Below are positions 22,343 through 34,899 of a DNA stretch of 64,000 nt, in pieces. The notes beneath the pieces were generated by a model. The model searched no databases, was not told where the DNA came from, and worked only from the letters and a program-made list of their open reading frames with translations. The stretch comes from Pyrocephalus nanus (lineage: Eukaryota > Chordata > Aves > Passeriformes > Tyrannidae). The stretch is from contig CM076277.1 in assembly GCA_038380795.1 (NCBI GenBank), positions 1,331,501 to 1,395,500 of the forward strand, given 5' to 3'. Each line of letters opens with the position of its first letter. Within the stretch, counting starts at the first letter, position 1. Position numbers and translations under genes: made by a program.

Positions 22343-25300
22343 TGCAATAGGGGTGGTGTCCCAGAGGGCATATCATGGTGTGGAGACAAGGAATGGACCC
22401 CAGCTCAAGGCTTGCTCTTCCTATGGTTCTACAGACTCCAGCCAGGCTGGACAGGGACCCTGGAGGCCCTTGGGAGCCTCGCCACTACAGAGTTCCCCAG
22501 ACCTTCGACTGAAGCCCTCAAGGGCTTCAGTGATAACATGGACTTTCAGTTTCTATAAATCATCTTTAGGAAACTCAGCATCTTCTGCCTTGGTATCTGC
22601 AGCAGCTGATGCACTTCTCTCGAGTGGACATCTCCAGGGAAGTGGACAGGGCCTCCTGCCTGCCCCACTGCAGTTGGATATTCCAGGGTTCAGATCATGC
22701 ATGTCTCTGGCTCCTCTGCCTGCTCTTGGGTTGGAAGTGACCCCCATGCAGGTGCCATGAGGTGGCCAGTGTTCCAACCCATCAGTGGCACTTTATTCAA
22801 GGGTTGTTCCCAAATTGCCCTCAAGCCCATGTGTCCCAAAAGTAGGATGAGCATCTGAATCAGCATTCAGGGACTCTTTAAGGTGAAGGCTAAATCCTGC
22901 CTAAGCGGATCCCAGGCTAGTAGGAGCCCAAGTCTGGCCACTCCTGATTCACTGGAGGTGCTGCAGCCCACTGGCTCAGGGCAGGTCAAGCTGTGGTGCT
23001 GCTGGGGCCCCGTGTGGGTCTGGGTTGGGTGAATCAATCAACCCAGAAACTGCCACCTCCCACACGAGAGGGTTTCTGCCTCTTTTGACTCTTGCCACGT
23101 ATTTGTCTTGTGCAAGATGAGGTCTTGGCAGTCTGTCCTGCTGGAGAGCAGTTCTGAGCCCCAGGATCCACCTGGGCTGGGGAGGCTCAGCCCTCCATGG
23201 CAAGGGTGAAAAATTGAGGATTGAAGCTGAATAAAAGAGGCTCCATTTGATCGCCCAGCCAGGCCTCTCACAGTTCAGTACAGATTTGCTTCTCTTTGAG
23301 CTGGGGCCACAGGAATGCACACCTTGAACTGTGAGCCTCTATGAGCTGAGGCCCATGGCAGTGGTGACCATGAAGGACTTCATCCTCATCTTCATCTGCT
23401 CACAGTCCCATGTATTTGTACCAATTTATTTTAAATCCCTCTCTAGGACAGAGGCAGGAACTTCCTACACTCAAACTCAGTTTGCTCATAGGACAACTAT
23501 AAGGAAATAAAATGAAACCTGGGTCTTCCATTTCAGGGGATGGGAAAATTCAGGGCAGAAAATCACTCTTCCTTGGCTGCCCCACCTTGATTGCTCAGCT
23601 AAGGCTTGTTAGAGTGGTCAGGGCAGAGTAACCCAGGTGGACCAGTTCTCTCACACTTTCCTGGTGCCACCCAGACATGCTCCTTTCCTTTGGTCCTTGT
23701 ACCTCATGACACAGGGCCACACCAACCTTCCCTAGCAGCCAGTGTTTGCAGGGGACACTGCTGCTGGCCACCACCATGGTAACATGGCCTGGTTCTGGTG
23801 TGGAGACAAGGCTGCTCCCTTGGGCTTTCCTCCCCATGCCCATGTTCCCATCAAAGCCTCACCATGAGCATCTTCATCCCAGAAGATCTGAGTGAAGTTG
23901 GGAAAAGCAAACTCATCACCCTTTGCTGAGTTCTCTGTCCCACAGTTTGTGTTGGTCACACTGTGGAGAGATGGGGCTCCCCAGAGCATCCCAGGAAGGG
24001 CCCAGAAATCTTGAGCCAGCAGTGGCTGGTGGGAGCAGCTTTGGGATGGCCATGCTGTGCTCAGCTGCCCTGGCCAGGCCACCAGCACCAGCTCTGCTCT
24101 ACTTTCCTCATGAGTGAGTTTTCACCAATCTAAGCTGTTCATGCTGGACTGGGATCCCTGGGACAAGGAGAGGTTTATCCACCACTCAGTGTGACCCTCA
24201 GTCTTGGAGGATCTATTCCAGGCAGTGTCTCTGCTGGACTGATGGTTGTCCTTGTGCTGAGTCACCTTGACCCTTCTCGTGTCTTCAGACTGTGAGGTGC
24301 TGGCCAGGAGAGAGCCAGCTCCCTAAAGAGTCTGAGCTGCCCTCTCCCTGTCCCTGGGCTGTCAGAGGGAGCCTCTCAGGGACCTGTGCTCTGCAGCTGC
24401 CCCAGGGCAAGCAGGGACCTCACTGCTCCTGCCACCCCAAGTCCTGGCAGGGCCTGGCTTTCCCTGGAGAACAGGGACTGGCTGCCTCCAACTTTTTCCA
24501 AGTGTTCCCCTGGTCCATGATGCTGGGAGTATTCCTGCCCCACTGGGATCCCCCTGCCCATTCGGAACTTCATCTCAGAATCTCCTCCTGAAGAGACCCT
24601 TGCTCTTGAGACCCTGTAGAGCAGCTCTTCCTCTCCTTCTTGGAGCAAGATTGTAAAGCCAAGTATGAAAAAATGGAGATGAGGAACCGAAAAGCCTGAA
24701 GCAAATTCACCAGTTTCCACATGGCATCTCTCCGAGGGAGGGTCCTTCTTCCTCGTTGAGCTCCCATGTCTGGTAAGGGCTCTGGTAGCACTAGGCAAAG
24801 TCTTTGGAGTCTCAGAGCACAGACAGCACGACAGGAATGTGATGGCAGACCAAGAGACCTCCCCTGCCTGCTGCTCACAGAGAAATGGGGTGGCTTTGAG
24901 AAGCACAAGGTGGGTGCTGCAGGTGCCTGGCACCACTGCTGCGCCTCCACTTTGCCCAGTGCCAGTTCCAGACTGCAGGGACCCTGGGGCTGAGCAGCAT
25001 GTGCAGGGCAGGAGGATTCTGCAGCCTCCTCTAAGCTGCCTCCAGCAGCACCAGAGCTTGCTTCCAGGTATCACCCTGGAGTGAAATCCAAGAGAGCTCC
25101 CGAAAAGGGAGGGCAGCTATAAATGTCCTGCCCTGTGTAGGTTTCGCTATATTGAGGGGAGGAAAGGAACACTAAAGTCTCCTCTTAATCCGCAGTCTGG
25201 TTTTGTGCTGAGACGATGGGAACAGATCCCCTGTGACTGTGCCATGGGTGCCTGCCCTGAGTTCCAACGTGTGTGTGGACAGCAGTGTGCGCTGTCCTGC

Positions 25301-26368
25301 GCACAGCGTGTCCCCTGCACGCCCCTCCCTGTCCTCCCCACCACCATCCACCCCGGGACCTGAAAAACACAACGCCACTGAGGTTAAAATTAGCTTTGGG
25401 CTATTTCCAGCCAGGTCAGCAACTCTGCTCAGGGGCAGTACCAGTTGTGTGGTGCGTCTGGATGCACCACAGCCACAGCCCAGTGTAAAATGTGGGACCA
25501 CGGTTCGAGCAGCCAGGCACAGGACAGGCCTCTGGAGAGAGGGGCTGGAACCCAGCAGCAAAGAGCCAGGCTCCATTTTCTCTGCACCTGGGGATGCTCA
25601 GGGTTTCTGGTTATTCCCTTGGGCTGAGCCACGGCCCCGTGCATGGAACTGGGGAGGCACCACAGTGCACAGCCACGTTAGGGCCCTTGTGGAGAAACTT
25701 CCCACCCCACCACTGTGCATCTGGTGCCCGACAGGAGATGAGCTGGCACACACTGGGCTTCAGTGCCTGCAGGGCCCACGTGAATCAGGACACGTGCAGA
25801 ACGTTCAGGGCCAGCAGGGTCCTCGTCTCATCCTGGCTCCCGCTCTCCTCCTGCTGCCCCTCTCCCACAGGCACCAAACCCCCATCACATTGCAGCCTGC
25901 TGCTTTCTGCACGGCTAGGGGCGAGTCCCTCCCCACAGGGCTGTGCTTCACACCCAGCAGGCTCCTGAAAGCCTGAGGACAAGCCACCTCCAGGTGCCAG
26001 CAGTCGTGGTTGGGCAGGATTAATGGCCATGTTTGCTCCAGGTGCTGCCAAGGTGCCTGGTTGTGCTGACAGGGCACCCTCAGTCAGCCCAGCACAGGGG
26101 CAGGGTCCTGCTGTGAGGGGGTGCTGGGTGAGCCAGGCTCTGACAGTGCTGCTCAGGTGCTGCAGGCTGGGACCGAGGTCACCCCAAAGGCAGATGGGAG
26201 ACAGTGACTCTGCCCTTCCATGAGCCCTGGGCTGACCTCAGAGGGCGTAGCCAGTCTCACCTTGCAAGGCTGGGGTGGAGGTAAACACCACAGAGCTTGG
26301 TGACAGTGGACTGAAAGCCCTCAAGGACTCTGTGGCATTTCAAAAATCCTCCCCCAGACGACTGGTAT

Positions 26369-26467
26369 GAAGCAGAGTGCCACTGTGTATACCTTGGCAC
26401 CTCACTGAAGGGCTGTATCACCATTCCCAGAGCCAGGAGAGAAATTAGGATCGCAGTGACACCGGAG
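26369..26467. repeat. Dispersed repeat copy 1 (unnamed)
   Basis: The block GCAGAGTGCCACTGTGTATA continues through GGGCTGTATCACC and GAAATTAGGATCGCAGTGAC. It matches the block at 27876-27973 in the same orientation with scattered differences. This shows the two share an origin, but I do not recognise the family. Confidence 0.7.
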
Positions 26468-27875
26468 ACGGGACTCCGAATTTGAGGGGAGGACAAGGGG
26501 AAAGTTTTTTCCTTTGCTCTTTGGCACAGTCCCAAGACCTTTGACATAGAGAGGAGTTTTAAAATACACACAATCCCTGGTCACCCCATGCCTCTGGGTT
26601 ACCTTATCTGGGTCCTGGGTGCAGATCAAGCATGGAGTGCAGTGGAAGATGCAGCAATACACAGCAATCCCTACCCAGATCAGGCTTGGTGGTGGGACTG
26701 CTCTGGTATGACTTGCAGAAGCCCTGCACTGGCTGTGCCCAACCCCACCTCAGAGCCTGGTGGCCCCACTCCCCTTGACCTCAGGAGCCATGGCTGCTGT
26801 TTGAAACCACGGAGAGCTCTGGAACAGGGACAGCACAGCAAAATCCCAAGGGAGTGAAGCTCCCCCAGCATGTGGGTCATCACACTGCTCTGTCCCATCA
26901 CAGCAGCAGGCAAGGAGACCTGTCCCACTGGCACGGGGATGCTGGGGACACGTGTGCCTGTCACTTTGCTCCTCAAATGGCGGGTGGCCTGTCCCAGCAC
27001 AGCGCTTTCCAAGGAGCTGACCTTAAAAAGAGCAAAACACTGGCTGCTTTGAAGGCTCCTGTTCTCAGCCATTTCCATCGAGTCTTGGCAAGCACCCCAG
27101 TCCTGCCAGCCAAGCTCTCCCACCAGGAGGGTGACTGTCACTGAGCCCAACCACAGCAGCCTTATAAGGACCCCTCACTGACACCGCCCTTGGATCCCTC
27201 CGCTCTCTCCGTGATGCACGTGGACGTGAAACCCTCAAGACTCACCCAAGGCAGAAGATGACCTGGCACCTTCTCCCGTTCTCTCATACATGAAGCCCAG
27301 GTTTTTGCTTCTCTGAAAGTCTCATTGGAAGGGAGAGTTAGCAAAGGCCTTTCACGGTTTCCAGGCTTAGCTGCTCCATCAAAATGCCTTAAAGAAAAAA
27401 ACAATTTTCCCACCTTTTTTTGAATATTAAGGAAGAAGCCAAAAGCTGATTTGCCTGCCTTCTCTTCAACACCCTTCCAAACATTTGGGAACCTGAGGAT
27501 CCCAAAAATGGAAAGGCTTTGACCTGTGATACAGCAGAGCACAAGAGCAGAAAGGGGCCCTAAGTCAGCACATGGCCCAAAAATAGAAGCAGGGTTATCT
27601 GAAAAATGCACTAAATATAGACAAAAGTGCTTTGGGGCCCAGCTGCAGCTGGGCCAGCCCAGCACAGAGCTCACTGTCACTGCAGGCACATGGGCTTTTT
27701 AAAGCCCCACATCCATCCCAGTTGACACGCTCAGAGCAGGTTGTGTCCTCCCTCGGTTGGGTACAGCCCCACGTCCCTCTGCCCCTGCTCTCAGGGCACC
27801 CAGAAAGTGAGTGACCAAAACCCCTGCAGGTTCTCCCAGGGTGAGGAGGAGGCAGCAAGCCCAGCTCTGTGGGAG

Positions 27876-27973
27876 GCAGAGTGCCACTGTGTATACCCTG
27901 GCACCTTGCTGAAGGACTGTGTCACCCTCCCCCAGAGCCGGGAGAGGAATTAGGATCACAGCAACATTAGGAA
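27876..27973. repeat. Dispersed repeat copy 2 (unnamed)
   Basis: This is the partner of 26369-26467, 1.5 kb away: GCAGAGTGCCACTGTGTATA, then GGACTGTGTCACC and GAATTAGGATCACAGCAACA. By eye the copies are roughly 80-85% alike. Flanking sequences differ, so this is an interspersed element or an old short duplication. Confidence 0.7.
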
Positions 27974-30900
27974 TGTGTCCCCTGCACAAGAAACTTCCAT
28001 AGCGGATCTGCACTGGCTTTTGGAAGGCACAGGCACAGGTGATCCCTCTGAGAGCGAGGTCAACCAGGCTTCCACAGCCACCAGATCACTCAAATCACCT
28101 GAAGCTTCACAACTGACTGGTTTTGGTTTAAGCCAGAGGGGAAGGTGCAGGCAGGGCTCCTTTCATCCAAGGCAGGTCATTCCACTCTGTTTCACAGCAC
28201 AGTGGGAAAACTTCCAGTTTTCCAGCACTTTACAGCCCTGTAAAAGCCTAATCTTTCCCTCTGTCCCACCCTATGTGCAATAGTGACCTGCTGCAGAAGC
28301 TTTCAGGATAGGGGGCCCCGGCAGCCCTGAGTCCAGCAGCATCCATCACTGCTGCCTCTGGCACTGTGCAGAGGTGTCCCCAGTGGTCTCTCCTTGGGCA
28401 GGGTGGGGCATTAAAGCCAGATCTAGAGGGGAATTTTTCCTCCTGCAGCCTGCCAAACCCCTTGACCTGATAGATACACCACTTCCCATCTCCTGCCCTT
28501 CGAGGTGCAGGAGTGACCCGTCCAGGCACGCACAGTCCAAGGAGAACAGGCACGGTCTGGAGGAGCAGAGGGGAGCACCAGTGGGCAGCAGGAGGCAAGG
28601 AAGGGAATTTTGCCTATGCAGTCCCCAGGTGCTGGAGGACTGCTCTCCCAGGAGATCTCCAGAGCTCTGGGTGAGCACCAAAGAGGATCCATCCGCTCTG
28701 CAAGTTTCTAAGATTTAGTGATTTTTGGTAATCAGCTACTGGGATTAAAAAAAAAAAAAAAAACTCCTCTGAGCATGAGGTCCAACAAAGGCAGAAGGAA
28801 ACCGATAAAATATGCTCTCTTTTTGAAATGAGATAGGAAAGTTTCCTTGGAAAAGGTCCAAGATCCTTTGAAGTTCTTGTGGCTCATTGCCTGCAGCCTG
28901 AGTAAGCCCTGGCAGCCTGGCACCCTCCTCTGCTAATGCTTGTGGCAGATCCAAGATGCCAAGGGACAGCCTCACCTGTACCAGTGGGATCTCTTTTGGG
29001 AACAAAGGCATGGCTGGAGTACACGGCTGCCTTCATCACCTGATGCTCACAGATGCATGATCCATGGATTTTTCAGCAAATGCACACTTTGCCAGGCATG
29101 TCTGACACAGGCAGCTCAGAGCACAGGGTGCTCTGAAGAGGTGCCACTCCCCACAGCACCGCCCTCAGGAGCCAAGGTGCTTCCCCAGCATTTCTGCTCC
29201 CAACTCACACCAGCTCTCCCCGACCTGCAGCTGCAGCCGTGCGGTTTCAGCCGCCGAGGAAGCTGGTTTTGCAACACCAGAAACATAAACACACCTCCAG
29301 GACCTGTGCCCCGATCTCCCCCGATGCCCCAGGCCTTCTGAATGACTTCTTTCATAAAAACAGTGTCATGGTAGGGTGCAGATAAGCTCTGACAAACAGT
29401 GCCGGGTGTTCCCACCCTCACCTGTCCTTCACGGGACTGGGGCACCCCATCCTTACAGCTGAGACCAGCAAGGGGCTGGAAGGTGAGGCCAGCACAGGGA
29501 ATTGCCCCATGGGCATGCAGGGCAGGTTGCTGGCTGGTGGAGGAGGACTCATAACATGGAGGAGGGACAGGATGGGGAACTGCTGCCACTGGGGATTCAT
29601 GGCCGCTGCAAGACTTCTCCCTTCCTCTCCCAGGAGCGGGGTCATCCACTGCAGGAAGGGCAGCTGGAGATGGACCGAGGAGAAGCAGCACTTTGTGGGA
29701 CTCAGGGCTGACAGTGCTCCAGTGGGCATGGAAGGCTCTGCCTACCTGCCCACAAGCAGTGCCCTGGGCAGGCAGAGGGAACAGAGGCAGAGCCTCCTCC
29801 ATGCACTATCCACTCCTCAGAGTTACAGGGCTGCATTCTGCCTTGCTGAGGGCACCATGACCCTCATCCATCTGGTGCTCAGAGACAGCTGGGCTGAAGC
29901 CAGGCAGCACTGGGAATAACTCTCCCCACACCACTCCTCTCCTGCACTGCCACCTGGGCAGCAGCACTGGTGTGAGATTGTGCCCATGCACCCAGGGCGG
30001 GCAGCTCTGCAGCATCCCTTCCCAGGCAGACAATATTCCTGGGAAATAAAACTTTATTTCAATAAGCCTTTTCCCTGGTCTCATCCAAATTAAAGCAATG
30101 AGAGCAGGGCAGCAGCACAAGTAGCATGTCCAGGAGCACTGCTGCCTTTCTGGCAACAAACCTCTTCACCTCAGAAGCATCACACACATGAATGAAAGCT
30201 TTTCCTGCAAACCCTATTTTTTCCCAGTTGGCTAATTTGTATGTATATATAACTTGGGTCAATAAAGAACCCCTTTTTACTTCCTGCTCTTCCACAACTG
30301 AAGGCCACCAGTGGGGTGATGCAAGAGGTGGGTGCAATTGCAGTGGCACAGCACCAGCACCAGCTCCACTCTCCTGCCCCAGTGCCCAGGGTGTGGTGCA
30401 AGGGGGGATTTACTGAACTAATGTGAAGGTAAAGCTGGAGACAGAGTTTGGGAGGTGGGACAGATGTGGAAAAGCAACAGAGAGAATAGAAACCATTCTT
30501 TTGGTTACCATAAAGTGCTTTAGATGTGCCTAGTTCAGCATCCCAAACACTGCAGATGGAATGGAGCCAGAATATTATCACTCCACCCCTGGGGATGGCA
30601 TCAGTGGAGCTGGTTCAAGAGGTGGCCATTCTAGAGGAGCATTCACGGATGTGCTCCTCCTTAGGAAGATCCTCCCAAAGGCAGAGGGACTCCAACTGCT
30701 CCTGTGCCTCTTATAACCAGGAAGGCTAAAGGTGGTGTTTCTGTCGCCACCTCTTTCTGACAGAAAGCTGAAGAAATAAAGCTGGAGCAGAATGAAGATG
30801 AATGAATTCACCCAGTACAATATTACACCAATACCCCCTGCCCTGCTGACCTGGGGTTGAGCGGTGGTGGTGGAGGAAACCAACGAGGTCAGTGCCTGGG

Positions 30901-31734
30901 CCAGGGTCCCCTCCACGCCCACCCACAGCAGGTGGCACCAGCAGGGCACAACCAGGGCTGTGCTGGGTTCATGTGGCAGCAAGGACTGTCCAGCAGACCT
31001 TCCTGCTGCCTCCTGCCTTTGGGCGTGCAGGCAGCTGAGCCGGAGCGGCCACTGGCACAAACACTGGGGAGCACCCTGAGGACAAAACCTGGGGAATGCT
31101 GGCCTGAGCAATCCAGCTGGGCAAGTAGAGTCAGAGGTGGCAAGGAGCAGGAGAGACAGGTTTGGGAGAGAGGCAGCACCTCCTTAGAGCTTCCTCCAAA
31201 CACCCCACGCAGCCTAGACTGGTCCTTCCACGGCCACATCGCTTGGACCTGCATCCCTGTTGTGACCATCAGGCACACCAGGGCTCTGCAGCTGCCTGGG
31301 GAGACCAGGAAAGCAAGAGGTGTGGTGGGTGGGAGGCAGAGCAGGAGACCCCCAGGGTCTGTCTGTCTGTCCTCCCTTCCATCTCGCCCAGCACAGCCCT
31401 GACCTGCTGTCTGAGCAGGTGGGATGAGTCCATTGGTGTGCAGGTGAGAGGGCACACGGGTGTCAGGATGGCGGAGGGCAGTTCCCAGCTTGCACTCACC
31501 CTCCCATGGGCCCCTCGGACCATCATGGTTACAGTGGCAGACATGTGGGTGGTCTCTGCAGCACAGCCCCGCAGCAGCGGAGGTGCTGGGGTGGCACCTA
31601 CACAGTCTGGAACAAGCCCCCACCTAAGGAGGGCTGTAAGGCCCAGCCCCCAGGGGCTGATGCTCCACTCCCCCCTGAGCCCCAAGGTCCCTCTCTGAGA
31701 AAAGGAATGGCTATCATGGAGAGAGGCAGGTGGG

Positions 31735-31824
31735 GGTGCACCCCAATGGGCCAGGGTGCACCCTGATGGGACAAGGTCCATCTCAGAGGGACAGGGTGCA
31801 CCTCAAATGCTCAGGGTGCACTCC
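31735..31824. repeat. 20-bp minisatellite, 4.5 units
   Basis: Units start at 31735, 31755, 31775 and 31795, with a half unit at 31815. A unit reads GGTGCACCCCAATGGGCCAG. The third unit is the most diverged. Confidence 0.85.
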
Positions 31825-33484
31825 ACTGCTCTCACCCTTCATGAGGCAGGACATAAGGGTGAGGGGTTTGGCCAGGGCAGGGCTGGAGTACAGGAGTTCT
31901 GGATTCAGGGATGCTCTGGCGTGCCAGTGACAGGGAGGATATGATCTTCCAGACCCCATTGCTTTCCCAGAGACCATAGTTCTGGTGGGGACCCCCAACA
32001 CGCCTGACCACAGGATGGGGAGAGCACGGGGATGTGGTCGGCAGCTCAGGCAACGCGTGACGAGCACGAGGAAAGGTCCCCGGGGCAGCCAACAGCCCAG
32101 TCACCACCACAGGACAGGCTGTGCGTGACTTCAAAGAGCCCGGTGCCACGGGACGGAGCAGCTGGGGGTGACTCCTCTGGGAAGGCTGGACACAAGGCTG
32201 AGCACCCAGCAGCCATGCTGAGCATCCGGAGCAGTGACGGAGTCACAGCCGGGCACGTTACGCGTCACGGAGGCTTCGTGCATGAGCACAGATGGCCCCA
32301 GGCCGAGGCACAGGGAGGCAGGACCAGGCTGAGTCACCAGCAGGCCTGAGCACCACGGTCCCCAGCACCAGCTCCCTTCCAACCCTGCTCCCCAGTGCAT
32401 TACCCAGTGCCTCCTGCCACACTGTCCCATCTTGCCTGAACTTCTGCCCTCTCCCTGGGGAGGCCTGTGCACCTTGTTTTTATCCTGACACCCTTCACCT
32501 GTAACAGGAGGTTCATCCCCCTGAGCTGGTGCCATAGGGAGAACTCCAGGAGCACTCAGGGCTGGGAGGACCTGTGCCTGGGCAGGGTCACCCTCAGCCC
32601 TGACAGGAGTCAGCCCTGGCACCAGGAGATGGAGAGGGGAGTCCTCTGCTTAGATGACCCACCTCTGTCCCAGCCCACCGGGCATGAGACACAACGGTGC
32701 CAGCACCTCCTGCCCAGCTCAGCCCGTGATATGGGCTGTGTTGAGCTGAACACTCACAGGTGATTTGTTCATGGCCACCACCTCGAACCAGGGCTTGAGG
32801 AAGGCAGGCATTTTTTTTTTTTAAACCTTAAAAGCTGGGGAGCATCTTGATGAGGCCTTAGGGTGAGGCAGGAACATCCTGAGCTGCATCTGCTGCCAGG
32901 GAAGGAAATGTGGCTCTGCCCCTGCTCGTGGAGTCCAGTGGGGTTTGTCACACGAGGTGGATGTTTGCTGCTTGGAGGTTGTGCTGTCGGCTGGGGAAGC
33001 CAGGCTGGGGAAGCCCAGCTGATGTAACCCATGCCAGAGGGGAGGGAGCTCCTCACAACACAGGAGCATGGCACAAACCATGGTCCCAACGCCCCCAGGA
33101 CCACCCATCACCTGGGAGCTGGGGTCACCGGGGCTCTGACAGGTCAGGGTGGAAGGAGAGATTGTCCCCACCAGACTCTGAGCTGCAAACTTTTCTAATT
33201 AAAATATTCAACATATTTTCAAGCTCCTCCTCCTCCAGGAGGGAAGAGGCAGAGTGGGCAAGGGAAAAGTCTCCAGTGAAGGACCAGACTTGTGGGAACA
33301 TGGTTTTGGGGAGTGTCCCTTGCTCCTCATCCCCAGAGGGGACAGAAATGGGGCAGAGAGTGAGGGTGGGCAGCAGTGCCTTTGTAAAAGGGTTGCAGCA
33401 GGATGGCCATGCCTGGGGTACTTTCAAAGGCCGATTCAGGAGTCCAATGTGGCCATGTGGTGTCCCAGCTGGTGGACTAAGAAG

Positions 33485-33692
33485 TATAGGTTGGATATTA
33501 GGATAAATTTCTTCATGGAAAGGATGGTCAGGAATTGGAACAGGCTGCCAGGGCAGTGGTAGAGTCACCATCCCTGGAAGCGTTCAAAAAAACATGCAGG
33601 TGTGGCACTTAGAGACATGGTTTACAGGTGGACCTGGTAAATGGTTGGGCAAATGATCTTAGAGGTCTTTTCCAGCAATTCTGTGACTCTTT
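33485..33692 (+). mobile_element. CR1 LINE 3' fragment, plus sense
   Basis: It reads AGGTTGGATATTAGGATAAA, then GGTCAGGAATTGGAACAGGC and the terminal TTCCAGCAATTCTGTGACTC. This is the CR1 3'UTR region in forward orientation. It is diverged and lacks coding sequence. Confidence 0.85.
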
Positions 33693-34715
33693 GATGGACA
33701 TCCTGCACCCACCTGGGGTCACAGTGTTGAAGCAGGCAACTGCTACCTGGCAGTGCCTGGCCACATCACCCAGCAGCTGACGGACCAAAATGGGGCTTCT
33801 GTAACCCCTGGTATAGTTTTGGAACCTCTTCCTCGAGGGCAGCCTGCCCACGGCCACTGCCACAGCCAGACCTCTGCAGTGTCCTGCCCGAGCTGGGGGG
33901 ATCAGCACCCTGCCTGCTGCCTGTCCTTGGGCAGTGATGGAAGTCCTTTATCTCACATAACAGTGGATACACTCATCATCCATACAGACTTGATGCATTT
34001 TTTTGTGCAGGGCTCAAGACACCCTTTGCTCTGGGCATGCCCTCCCGCTTTGCACTGGGGGGAGAACTGTGCTGCACAGAGCTGCCATGGCTGAAACCCT
34101 GGGGTTGCAGAGGGGAGGCCACCATGCAGGGAGGACATTTGCTGTCCCTGCAGTCCAAGTGTTTTTCTTTCTTTCTCCAGCACGGACTCCTGTGAGCTGT
34201 GGGTTCCTCCGTGCTGGATGTACTGAGAGATGCTGCCAGGGCTTAGGGCTCATTTTCCAGGAACAGGTATGAACCAGTCACCCTGTTTGACTTGGTGGCC
34301 TTTCCTTTTCTATGACAATTGTCCATTTGTCTGTCCCAGAAAATAATCGTTGTTCTTAATTATCAGCTCCCAAGCAGAGGCAAGCAGGGGATTAGGATTG
34401 TGGAGCTGGTTTCAGGGTCTGAAGATTCATTCACATCTAATTTGGGCCAAGCATCTTCAACTCTCCCTACTTTGGTTTTCCATTTGGGAAAGAAAACAGA
34501 CCCTTCCACTCACGTGTTTCAACAGGGAGTGTGTCAGTGCAATCTCTAATAGTGCTAAAAATTACTATTCTTGTAGTGTCATGAAAACTGTACAAAATGC
34601 TTGTTCAGATCCCATAGTGCCCACTGAGGGGGAATGCCATTAATAGGACATTTAGGTTAACTTTAGTTGTAAAACTTGGCTAAAAAGGACAATCCCCAGC
34701 AGCTCCTTCCAGAAA

Positions 34716-34899
34716 GAATCATGGACTCACAGGTTTGAGTTGGACTTTACAGGCCATCTCGTTCCAGCCCCCTGCCATGGGCAGGGACACTTCCCACTAG
34801 ACCAGGTTGCTCCAAGCCCTGTCCAATCCAGCCTTGAACACTTCCAGGAATGGGGCAGCCACAGCTAGTCTAGAAAACCTGTGCCTCACCACCCTCAAG
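34716..34899 (-). mobile_element. CR1 LINE 3' fragment, minus sense
   Basis: The left edge is GAATCATGGACTCACAGG, followed by CCCCTGCCATGGGCAGGGAC and GGTTGCTCCAAGCCCTGTCC. The same order is seen in the 7.5-kb copy. It is truncated to about 185 bp. Confidence 0.86.

Larger units (their letters stand above)
22343..33484. other. Intergenic DNA, 11 kb, no supported gene
   Basis: This is mostly unique, moderately GC-rich sequence. It contains a ~95-bp dispersed repeat present twice (26369-26467 and 27876-27973), A-runs (28747-28763 and nearby) and a T-run at 32811-32822. It also holds a 20-bp minisatellite at 31735-31824. Open frames on both strands are short, overlapping and unrelated to families I recognise. 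A lncRNA cannot be excluded from sequence. Confidence 0.45.

Noticed and set aside
28747..28763. A-run considered as a processed-pseudogene or retrotransposon tail
   Set aside because: No recognisable retrocopy or element precedes it on either strand.
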